Source of the DNA: Robiginitomaculum sp.
GTDB taxonomy: Bacteria; Pseudomonadota; Alphaproteobacteria; Caulobacterales; Maricaulaceae
Assembly (NCBI GenBank): GCA_021647375.1
Contig: JAKIUV010000028.1
Coordinates: forward strand, 1-29,422
Reading direction: 5' to 3'
DNA: 29,422 nt
Shown here: piece after piece, positions 22,780-29,422 of the stretch
How positions within the stretch are numbered: the stretch's first letter is position 1
Layout: each line of letters starts with the position of its first letter
Notes under the pieces: generated by a model
What the model was told of the DNA's origin: nothing
Database searches by the model: none
Seen by the model: only the letters and a program-made list of their open reading frames with translations
Program-made: the position numbers and the translations under genes

Positions 22780-25140
22780 CTAGAATTTCAACTTAGTAGC
22801 AATGCCCCATTCGGACGGTAGGCCGTATGTGCCTTCAACTATGCCAAAACTGTCCAGCGTAGTAAGTCCGCCAACCAGATATAATTCATCGGTCAGGTTT
22901 TTGCCGAAAATGGCGACTTCCCAGTTAGCGTCTTCCGGTGTTAGTGTTATACGTCCACCCAATAATCCGTACCCATCTTGGATCAAAGCAACGGTATTTG
23001 CAGGATCAAGAACCTGGCTACTTCTATACGAATAATCCCCACGTAGCGTGAGATCAAAGGCATCTGAGAGTGCAAATGTATACTCTCCGCCCAGTGAAAA
23101 TGTTACATCTGGCGTGCGCGCCAGTCGCAAATCTGTCGTCACCGTTGCACCTGGATTGAGCACATCATACTTTGCATCAAGCAAGCCAAGGGTTGCATCT
23201 ACTACAAAGTTTTCGGTGACCATGGCTCTGAGTTCCGCCTCAAAGCCCGTAATGTTGGCCGTACCCGCGTTTTCCGTTACCAGCAATAGATTACCTGTGG
23301 CATCAGCGCGGACGGATGTGAGTTGCATGTCCTGATAATCATATATGAAAGCAGCCATGCTGAGTAAAACTCGTCTATCGGCAAAACTGGTTTTAACGCC
23401 TGCCTCATAAGACCAGACAAATTCAGGATTGTAACTATCAACCTCTCCCTGGGTTGTTGGGCGGCCATTAAATCCACCGCTCTTGAAGCCCCTTGATATG
23501 GATGTATACAGAAGTGTGTTCTCACCCGCTTGATAATCTAGGCTAAGCTTTGGCGACAAAGCGCTCCAGCTATCACTCAAAGTCGTTGGCGGAATAATCG
23601 CTACACCTGCATTGACCCGGCTATGATCCAAGAAATACTCCTTGCTTTCGTCAGTATAACGCAAACCTGCTGTGATATTAAAGTTATCCGTAAGAGAAAA
23701 TGTACCGCTACCGAATAGGGCGTAACTTTCGGCGCTGACTTTGTTATAGATATTGAAATCCAAATCTAGTCCGGCATTGATAGGGTTACCTGCACCACCC
23801 GCACAAATATTTGCAGGGAACGGGCCAGGGCAGACCGAGGTTGGCGTCAATGGTATGAGCGCTGCGGGTAATCCCTGCAACGCCCCGAATATACCTGAAG
23901 CCAACCGTACATCATTGGTGTCTTTGGCGAGTTCGTTGAAATAATAAACACCGCCAACCCAATCAAGTCGATCATCAAAACTTTTACCCGTAAGCTGTAA
24001 TTCTTGAGAATACTGAGCTTGAACGACCTGGTTATTTGTATGCAGAAACGAATTAGCTGTGCCGTCACCATCACGGCCAAATTCGGCATTCAAAGTACGC
24101 ACAGCACTGATTGACTTCAGGGTAGTGGTGTCAAAATCATATTCCATGGTCAAGCCAACACCAAAGGTCTCGTTATCGTCAACATTTGGGCCGGTTGACC
24201 CGTTTTGACGAGGGTTTGCATTTACAACAGCGGGTGGGTTCGTCGGCCCGCCGACCAATGCGCCCCATAATCCGGCAAGGGGTGCTGTTGGTTCAAATTG
24301 CAAGATTGCAGTTTCAGCCGTTGTGCCTTTGCGCTTTCCGTAATCAATGGCAAGGTCTGCTGTAAATTGCTCACTTGGCGTCCACTCGAACATGGCGCGG
24401 GCCGCAAAATTACGCTCATCACCCTCACGTTCGCCTGTAGCAAGCCTGTCCGTATAGCCATTTCTCGTTTTATACAGGGCGGAAAAACGGGAATTTATAT
24501 TCTCGCTAATTGGCACATCAACCATGCCCCGCGCTTCAAAATAACTGTTTTGACCCGCTCGCAATTCAACTTTCCCGCCACCATTAGGATCAGGTTTGGC
24601 TGAAATTAAGCTGATAGCACCGCCAATAGTGTTTTTACCAAAGAGAGTTCCTTGCGGGCCGCGCAAAACTTCGACGCGTTCCAAGTCCAGCAAATCCATA
24701 ATCGTTGCTGTAGAGCGGGCAAAATATACGCCATCGATATAGAGTCCAACCCCTGGATCCGTAGTGACCAGAAAATCAAATTGACCAACACCGCGCAGAT
24801 AAATGCTTGATGTGCTACCGCTCCCTTGACCGCCGCCATTCGAATTAACACTCAAATTTGGCACAAAGCGGGCAACATCTTCAATATTTACCGCGCCGCG
24901 CTTTTCAAGCGTATCACCCGTAAAAGCCGAAATTGCGATCGGCGTGGTCTCGACGCTCTCCTCGCGCTTACGTGCCGTAACGATAATCTCGTCAAAACCT
25001 TTGGAGGCACCTTCTTCAGTTTGCGCCTGCGCTGTACCAGCATATAGGCTGCTGCCGGTTACTACGAGAGCAAGCCCCATAGCTGCGGACGACAACATAG
25101 ATGATACGGATCTCTTGGAATTGGTGAAATAGAATGACAT
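22780..25140 (-). CDS. TonB-dependent outer-membrane receptor
   Basis: A 786-residue receptor for energised uptake of a substrate across the outer membrane. The signal peptide ends near residue 40 (AQA then QTEEG). A TonB-box-like region and plug follow, starting at FDEIIVTARKREESVETTPIAISAF. The plug segment LDLERVEVLRGPQGTLFGKNTIGGAISLIS (about 148-178) is typical. The remaining length is a 22-strand barrel rich in alternating aromatic residues, with late motifs SRGFKSGGFNGRP and a C-terminal phenylalanine (IATKLKF). It is of the type expanded in sphingomonads and Hyphomonadales for aromatic and terpenoid uptake, not obviously siderophore-specific. It heads the catabolic operon, and AAGGGGAAG precedes the start. 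Confidence 0.95.
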   Translation of the reverse strand: MSFYFTNSKRSVSSMLSSAAMGLALVVTGSSLYAGTAQAQTEEGASKGFDEIIVTARKREESVETTPIAISAFTGDTLEKRGAVNIEDVARFVPNLSVNSNGGGQGSGSTSSIYLRGVGQFDFLVTTDPGVGLYIDGVYFARSTATIMDLLDLERVEVLRGPQGTLFGKNTIGGAISLISAKPDPNGGGKVELRAGQNSYFEARGMVDVPISENINSRFSALYKTRNGYTDRLATGEREGDERNFAARAMFEWTPSEQFTADLAIDYGKRKGTTAETAILQFEPTAPLAGLWGALVGGPTNPPAVVNANPRQNGSTGPNVDDNETFGVGLTMEYDFDTTTLKSISAVRTLNAEFGRDGDGTANSFLHTNNQVVQAQYSQELQLTGKSFDDRLDWVGGVYYFNELAKDTNDVRLASGIFGALQGLPAALIPLTPTSVCPGPFPANICAGGAGNPINAGLDLDFNIYNKVSAESYALFGSGTFSLTDNFNITAGLRYTDESKEYFLDHSRVNAGVAIIPPTTLSDSWSALSPKLSLDYQAGENTLLYTSISRGFKSGGFNGRPTTQGEVDSYNPEFVWSYEAGVKTSFADRRVLLSMAAFIYDYQDMQLTSVRADATGNLLLVTENAGTANITGFEAELRAMVTENFVVDATLGLLDAKYDVLNPGATVTTDLRLARTPDVTFSLGGEYTFALSDAFDLTLRGDYSYRSSQVLDPANTVALIQDGYGLLGGRITLTPEDANWEVAIFGKNLTDELYLVGGLTTLDSFGIVEGTYGLPSEWGIATKLKF

Positions 25141-25158
25141 AGCTTCCCCTTAGGTTTA

Positions 25159-25170
25159 TTAACGTGTTAA
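25159..25170. promoter_or_regulatory. TTAAC-GT-GTTAA inverted repeat before the TonB receptor
   Basis: TTAAC (25159-25163) and GTTAA (25166-25170) form an inverted repeat with a 2-base centre, in the 5' leader of the TonB receptor gene, 18 bases from its start codon. The half-site spacing does not fit a CtrA box. It may be an operator or a leader hairpin. Confidence 0.3.
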
Positions 25171-25226
25171 CTTGCGACAATTTGACCCGATTGGAAGCCG
25201 TCCGCCAATAGCGTAAACTACTCAAA

Positions 25227-25275
25227 TTCGCATGAATAAGCTAAATTTTATATGAAAAATCATGATTTCTCTGAA
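25227..25275. promoter_or_regulatory. Divergent TonB/cupin promoters with putative MarR operator, copy 2
   Basis: TATGAAAAATCATG (25251-25264), with two more matching bases at 25249-25250, repeats the motif at 19140-19155 on the opposite strand (16 bases identical). On the minus strand TTCAGA (25270-25275), 17 bases and TATAAA (25247-25252) form a candidate TonB operon promoter. On the plus strand TTCGCA (25227-25232), 16 bases and TATATG (25249-25254) form a candidate cupin promoter. The motif overlaps the -10 element of both, which would let one repressor shut off both directions. Confidence 0.5.
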
Positions 25276-25366
25276 AAATAACTGCCCGCCTAGGGGGTTC
25301 ACGTCATATTATCTCCAAAAAAACATGTTACGAAATGCTCAACTCAAACCAAAAAGGGGAATTTAT

Positions 25367-25852
25367 ATGTCCATAAAACTAACAAAAAGCGATGCCATGA
25401 CCGTTAAAACGGTTAAACCGAAGGAATCTGTATTTCTGGATACAAATAATCTGAAATGGCTACCATGGGTGATTGAAGGCACATGGTTCAAGCTTCTGAA
25501 CGTCGACATGAAAACTGGCGGCTATACAATGATACTCAAAGTCGACCCGGATAATGATGCCCCTGTTCATGGTCATGTGGGTGCGGTTGAAGGGCTGATT
25601 TTAGAGGGTGAATTTGGTTATGATGATGACCGTGGCCCTGGTATGCATTATGTATGGGAACCAGCAGGTGCTATTCACCAGCCAGACAGTCCAGGCGGCT
25701 TTACCATGTTCGCCGTCATGCACGGCCCGCTCTTGGGATATAATGACGACGGCTCTATTGCCGCCGTGGTAGACGGGAAGTTTATGTACCAAATGGCCTT
25801 GGACGGCGGCGTGGCGGATCATCTTAATGTTGATTACCCTGATATAAATTAA
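25367..25852 (+). CDS. Cupin dioxygenase, 2,4'-dihydroxyacetophenone dioxygenase-like
   Basis: A 161-residue single-domain cupin. The metal site is visible as H68-G-H70, E75 and H104 (EPAGAIHQPD), the standard three-histidine-one-glutamate set. The segment GHVGAVEGLILEGEFGY and the later WEPAGAIHQPDSPGGFTMFAVMHG resemble 2,4'-dihydroxyacetophenone dioxygenase, which cleaves the C-C bond between carbonyl and hydroxymethyl carbons to give 4-hydroxybenzoate and formate. The assignment to that reaction is family-level only. The start ATG 25367 follows AGGGGA; earlier in-frame ATG codons lack a ribosome site. The stop abuts the ATG of the acyl-CoA synthetase (TAAATG), so the two are coupled. It is divergent from the TonB operon. 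Confidence 0.82.
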   Translation: MSIKLTKSDAMTVKTVKPKESVFLDTNNLKWLPWVIEGTWFKLLNVDMKTGGYTMILKVDPDNDAPVHGHVGAVEGLILEGEFGYDDDRGPGMHYVWEPAGAIHQPDSPGGFTMFAVMHGPLLGYNDDGSIAAVVDGKFMYQMALDGGVADHLNVDYPDIN

Positions 25853-27493
25853 ATGCCACTTAGTCATGTAGTTGGGCCGACTGATACCCCTCTTTACGCG
25901 GGGACAATCGGGGATGCGATTCACAGAGCTGCAAAGCTGTGGCCGGATGCGGAATCATTGGTGTCACGCCATCAGGGCTTGCGGCTTAATTTTAGCGAAC
26001 TATTAGAGCGGTCGCAAAGCCTTGGGCTGGGACTTCTAGCCTTGGGGTTGCGACCGGGAGACCGGGTCGGCATCTGGTCGCCCAATTGTGCCGAATGGAC
26101 GATTACCCAATTTGGTACGGCGCTCGCTGGATTGGTTTTGGTCAACATAAACCCCGATTACCGTCCGCGCGAGTTGGAATATGCCTTGAATAAAGTTGGG
26201 TGTAGCGCGCTGATTTTAGCCAATAAGAGCGAACATGCCGATTACGCAGGCATGGCCAAAGCTCTTAAGGAAAGCGGTAAAGCTCCAAACCTGAGAACGC
26301 TCATTCAAATTGGCGAAATTGAGCAAACTGGATTTCACCAATTTGACCAAATTGTTCAAACCGGACGCACGCAAGATCCGGATCAACTTAAGCAAATACA
26401 GGCAACATTAAATGCTGATGATGCCATAAATATCCAGTTCACCAGCGGCACCACGGGCGCGCCAAAGGGCGCAACCCTGACCCACAAAAATATTCTCAAT
26501 AATGCGTTATTTACAGGTGAAGCGCAAAACTTTGGCCCGGAAGATAAGGTGTGCATACCAGTGCCTCTTTATCATTGTTTTGGGATGGTCATGGGGAGTT
26601 TAGCTTGTTGCCTTCACGGTGCTACTGCCATTTATGCATCCGAAAAGTTCGACCCTGGCGCAGTTTTGAAAACCCTAGAACAGGAAAAGTGTACCGCAGT
26701 TTACGGCGTACCCACCATGTTCATCGCGATGCTCAACCATCCGAATTTTAGTGCCTTCGACTTATCATCCTTACGCACGGGTGTAATGGCAGGCTCGCCT
26801 TGCCCCATTGAAGTTATGAAAAGTGTGATCGCAGATATGAATATGGGGGAGGTTACTATTGGCTACGGTATGACCGAGACTTCTCCAATCAGTTTTCAAA
26901 CGGCAAAAGATGATCCGTTGGATAAACGTGTATCCACTGTAGGCCGCGTACATCCTCATGTTGAGGTGAAAATTATCGACGAGCAAGGTAAGACGGTAGA
27001 GCGCGGGGTCAAAGGCGAGCTTTGCACACGTGGTTACTCCGTTATGAAAGGCTATTGGGAAGACGAAGAAAAAACCAATGAGGCAATAGATAATGATAAC
27101 TGGATGCATACTGGCGACCTCGCTCTCATTGATGATGAAGGGTATTGCGATATTGTTGGTCGTGTAAAAGACATGCTCATACGGGGTGGTGAAAACATTT
27201 TCCCGCGCGAGATTGAAGATTTTCTCTTCACTCATCCAAAAATTGTTGAAGCGCAAGTATTTGGTGTTCCGGACGTTAAATACGGTGAAGCGGTATGTGC
27301 CTGGATCCGGCAAACTCCTGGTGCAGATCTTACGGCTGTAGATGTGAAAGAATTTTGTAAGGGGGAAATTGCTCATTTTAAAATTCCCGATCATATTCGC
27401 TTTGTCGATGAATTCCCGCTTACAGTTACAGGTAAAATCAAGAAGAATGTCATGCGCGATATGATGCAAAAGGAACTCGGATCGAATCCATAA
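25853..27493 (+). CDS. Acyl-CoA synthetase (AMP-forming)
   Basis: A 546-residue member of the ANL superfamily that activates a carboxylic acid with ATP to an acyl-AMP and then to the CoA thioester. Motifs are the P-loop FTSGTTGAPKGATLTHKNI (196-214), GYGMTETSP (about 343-351), GDLALIDDEGYCDIVGRVKDMLIRGGENIFPREIE (about 420-454) and the catalytic lysine K528 in TVTGKIKK. It resembles medium-chain or aryl acyl-CoA synthetases (FadK/AlkK-like), and its substrate may be an aromatic or short acid produced by the upstream cupin. No ribosome site is obvious, as expected for a gene starting on the previous stop. Confidence 0.93.
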   Translation: MPLSHVVGPTDTPLYAGTIGDAIHRAAKLWPDAESLVSRHQGLRLNFSELLERSQSLGLGLLALGLRPGDRVGIWSPNCAEWTITQFGTALAGLVLVNINPDYRPRELEYALNKVGCSALILANKSEHADYAGMAKALKESGKAPNLRTLIQIGEIEQTGFHQFDQIVQTGRTQDPDQLKQIQATLNADDAINIQFTSGTTGAPKGATLTHKNILNNALFTGEAQNFGPEDKVCIPVPLYHCFGMVMGSLACCLHGATAIYASEKFDPGAVLKTLEQEKCTAVYGVPTMFIAMLNHPNFSAFDLSSLRTGVMAGSPCPIEVMKSVIADMNMGEVTIGYGMTETSPISFQTAKDDPLDKRVSTVGRVHPHVEVKIIDEQGKTVERGVKGELCTRGYSVMKGYWEDEEKTNEAIDNDNWMHTGDLALIDDEGYCDIVGRVKDMLIRGGENIFPREIEDFLFTHPKIVEAQVFGVPDVKYGEAVCAWIRQTPGADLTAVDVKEFCKGEIAHFKIPDHIRFVDEFPLTVTGKIKKNVMRDMMQKELGSNP

Positions 27494-27515
27494 TATCAAC
27501 TGGTTTTAGCTTGAC

Positions 27516-27547
27516 TTGACGAAAGGGTTAAATTCTCTCACTATAAG
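27516..27547 (+). promoter_or_regulatory. Possible promoter of the LuxR-type gene
   Basis: TTGACG (27516-27521) is followed after 18 bases by ACTATA (27540-27545), part of CTATAAG. It lies in the 82-base gap between the synthetase and the LuxR-type gene. The gap itself suggests the regulator can be transcribed separately from the cupin-synthetase unit. Confidence 0.4.
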
Positions 27548-27575
27548 CTTATTTTAGAAAACGGGACACATAGTT

Positions 27576-28721
27576 GTGCGCTTAGACAATACATTGATTC
27601 CGAAAAACAAACAAACCCGTCTTTACGGCGAGATTGCCCAGTGCTCGGATTACAAATCATTGGAAAATACTCTACTAGGTTCTGTTGCCCAAAAAATTGG
27701 CGCGGAGACGAGTACGCTTCTACATTTTCAGCGCGCCTCAGGAAAATACACAATTGGACACAATCTAGCGCAAGGTGTTGGGAGCGATACACACGACCAA
27801 TATGTCAGTAAATTTCATAGGTCTGATCCCGTAATACTAAACCGTAAAGTCCAAATTTCATCTCAGGCACCCTCGGATGCTATTACGGACGTCTACCGCT
27901 TATCGGATGTATGCGATCAGACTGCTTTCGTCAGAACTGAATATTATAATGAGTTTTTAAAGCCAAGCGGGATACGCCATGTCTTGGCTTTGGCGGTTAA
28001 ACCTAAAACCGCTAATAATGATTTATTGGTCGTAATCGGTTTTCACCGCCCTCAAGGCATGAAAGATTTCGGCGATAATGCACTGCGTAGCGCTATTAAC
28101 ATAGCACCAATCGTCGGCTCCACAATTGCACGGCTTACCTTCAAAGAAAAATTAGCGCAACAAAGCCTGTTAAGTGAGAATTTAAAAACCATACTACAAG
28201 ATACGGGCTACATTATTCTTGATGACGCCCTGCAAATACGCGACTTGAGTGAAAGTGTTCAAAATGAGGTTTACGGCGACCTTGCTTTTTTAATGCGTAA
28301 TATTTCGCAGGCTATTGGAACGATGCTTCGAGAGAACCGCAAACAGATTAACATAAGTTCTCTTCGTACCGATATGGACCGCACCGCCTTGAATGAAAAT
28401 ATAAATTTTGATATTGTTTCTACATTCTCAAGTTCTGGAAAGATGCATTTTCTGGTGAAGCTGGGTTTCGTACATACGAATGTAGCTATAGCGAAATGCG
28501 CGGAGGAATTTGGCTGGACACTGCGCGAAAGTGAAATTGTAATTACTCTAGCCCAAGGTTTAACCAATTCACAAATTTCACAAACACTTATGATTAGTAT
28601 CCGAACAGTTGAGAATCATCTCAGATCAGTTTATTGCAAGGCGAATGTAACCAGTCGTTCTCAATTGCTCAGACAACTGCTCAGATCTACACCAGCACAT
28701 CATTTTCAGCATTTTTCTTAG
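27576..28721 (+). CDS. LuxR-type transcriptional regulator
   Basis: A 381-residue regulator. The C-terminal LuxR/GerE helix-turn-helix spans about residues 315-371, with the motif TLRESEIVITLAQGLTNSQISQ followed by SIRTVENHL. The N-terminal 180 residues look like a GAF/PAS-type sensing domain (YYNEFLKPSGIRHVLALAV). No acyl-homoserine-lactone-binding signature (W, Y, D, W set) was recognised. A linker of about 100 residues follows. The start is GTG at 27576, supported by GGGA nine bases upstream. It follows the synthetase on the same strand and may add a second layer of control to the module. The ligand is unknown. Confidence 0.87.
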   Translation: MRLDNTLIPKNKQTRLYGEIAQCSDYKSLENTLLGSVAQKIGAETSTLLHFQRASGKYTIGHNLAQGVGSDTHDQYVSKFHRSDPVILNRKVQISSQAPSDAITDVYRLSDVCDQTAFVRTEYYNEFLKPSGIRHVLALAVKPKTANNDLLVVIGFHRPQGMKDFGDNALRSAINIAPIVGSTIARLTFKEKLAQQSLLSENLKTILQDTGYIILDDALQIRDLSESVQNEVYGDLAFLMRNISQAIGTMLRENRKQINISSLRTDMDRTALNENINFDIVSTFSSSGKMHFLVKLGFVHTNVAIAKCAEEFGWTLRESEIVITLAQGLTNSQISQTLMISIRTVENHLRSVYCKANVTSRSQLLRQLLRSTPAHHFQHFS

Positions 28722-28741
28722 TGCTCTTTTCTTAGCACTCT

Positions 28742-29422
28742 CTAGCCGTGTATGAGGTAGGTTTGTGGGCAGAGTTCCTTGTCTTTAAAAATGCAAGCCT
28801 CCGAGAGGGTTTCATCGCAAAACACGCAGAGCGCCTTCGGGTCGGGTTTGGTGATTTTATCGTTTTGGATGCGAAAGCCTTTATTCTTGAACCGCTTAAG
28901 CGTGCGCGAAAATGTTTCGGGGGTCATATCGAGATAAGATGCGATTGTTGATTTGTCATAGGGCAGGGTGATAGCGTTGCCCTTGCCGCCGTTTTGCTCC
29001 ATGCCGAGCTTGAGCAAAAACCAACCGACGCGCTCTGTTGCCGTCTTGAGGCGCGAATGTTCGATTTGGCGTATCAGACCCTGGGAACGCATAGACAATC
29101 CGCCGATCATATTCAAAGCCAGTTTCTTATTGTCCGTCAGGCTTTGGCGCATAATCGGGGCGGGCATTGATAAGAGTTTTGTATTTTGCACAACTTGTGC
29201 GCCCACTAGTGAGGGAATATTTAAAAAGACAGCGGCGTCCATAAGTGAATCCCCTGCCGAGAGCATTTGCAAGACCGCTTCATCGCCCGCATCGGTACTC
29301 TTATACAGCTTTACCCACCCTTCCAATATCAGGTAATACCGGGACAGAGTCTCGCCTTGCATGAATAGCAATTTGCCTTTTTCATAGCTACGAATATCAG
29401 CATGGCGCAAGAGTTCGCCCAG
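28742..29422 (-). CDS. Crp/Fnr family regulator with C-terminal cysteine cluster (5' end outside window)
   Basis: The visible part covers a cyclic-nucleotide-binding-fold sensor domain (residues 1-115 of the visible frame, FMQGETLSRYYLILEGWVKLY) and a Crp-type helix-turn-helix (DKSTIASYLDMTPETFSRTLKRFKNKG). The frame stays open to the right edge, with the extra codons L-G-E-L before an apparent TTG at 29408-29410, so the true start is outside the window. The C-terminal tail contains four cysteines in the order C-x2-C-x7-C-x7-C (ALCVFC, then EAC and ELC), which is not part of the standard Crp fold. They could bind a metal or sense redox state. The gene is convergent with the LuxR-type gene. 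Confidence 0.9.
   Translation of the reverse strand: MGELLRHADIRSYEKGKLLFMQGETLSRYYLILEGWVKLYKSTDAGDEAVLQMLSAGDSLMDAAVFLNIPSLVGAQVVQNTKLLSMPAPIMRQSLTDNKKLALNMIGGLSMRSQGLIRQIEHSRLKTATERVGWFLLKLGMEQNGGKGNAITLPYDKSTIASYLDMTPETFSRTLKRFKNKGFRIQNDKITKPDPKALCVFCDETLSEACIFKDKELCPQTYLIHG

Noticed and set aside
25159..25170. TTAAC-GT-GTTAA as a CtrA site
   Set aside because: The spacing between TTAA elements is four bases, not seven, so it was kept only as a generic inverted repeat.
28720..28739. Hairpin AGTGCT with AGCACT between the LuxR and Crp/Fnr genes as a terminator
   Set aside because: The 6-bp stem has an 8-base loop and no T run on either strand after the stem, so it is too weak to call.
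1..29422. CRISPR arrays, insertion sequences, prophage or toxin-antitoxin genes
   Set aside because: No regularly spaced repeats, transposase, integrase or phage-like frames were seen. The only long repeat is the GAT/GAC tract.

Overview
The window looks like chromosomal DNA of an alphaproteobacterium of moderate G+C, most likely from the CtrA-bearing stalked or budding lineages (Hyphomonadales, Maricaulales or Caulobacterales type). The reasons are the gene order lptF-lptG-surA-pdxA-(rsmA), divergent from pepA-holC, the stand-alone TadG-like pilus-type proteins, a TTAA-N7-TTAACC box of the CtrA type, and the marine-style TonB receptor with a catabolic operon. The taxon is an inference from gene content. 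No insertion sequence, prophage or CRISPR array was seen.

Positions 1-4610 (minus strand) hold an envelope biogenesis operon: lptF, lptG, surA, pdxA and the first five codons of a gene that is probably rsmA. The genes are tightly packed, with overlapping stop and start codons at three junctions. lptD, usually found between lptG and surA in relatives, is absent. Divergently, 4760-7255 (plus) holds pepA, holC and a small lipoprotein. Positions 7278-10008 (minus) hold an unrecognised 271-residue protein and an ABC-F translation ATPase, followed by ndk on the plus strand.

Positions 10563-13389 (minus) carry two paralogous TadE/TadG-like proteins, each with an N-terminal membrane anchor and a von Willebrand A domain with an intact MIDAS motif. 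One carries a 61-residue, almost pure aspartate insert encoded by a 183-bp GAT/GAC repeat. Then come tRNA-Cys, a SulP anion transporter immediately downstream of it, a candidate small RNA with a CtrA-like box and a strong terminator, and tRNA-Asn.

Positions 15856-27493 form a catabolic module. Nine minus-strand genes read TonB receptor, alpha/beta esterase, SDR, VOC protein, MFS transporter, MarR regulator, MBL-fold protein, FAD aromatic hydroxylase, DUF2783. Opposite them run a cupin related to 2,4'-dihydroxyacetophenone dioxygenase and an acyl-CoA synthetase. The same 16-bp AT-rich motif lies in the divergent TonB/cupin promoter region and again in front of marR, which suggests one MarR regulon. 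The likely theme is uptake, ester cleavage, hydroxylation, C-C cleavage and CoA activation of an aromatic or phenolic substrate; the actual substrate cannot be read from the sequence. A LuxR-type regulator with no recognisable acyl-homoserine-lactone domain follows, and a Crp/Fnr regulator with a C-terminal cysteine cluster runs off the right edge.

The most unusual points are the shared operator and the undescribed combination of genes it appears to control, an MBL protein that has kept only one of its two metal sites, the poly-aspartate TadG paralog, the CtrA-box small RNA candidate, and the Cys-rich tail of the Crp/Fnr protein.
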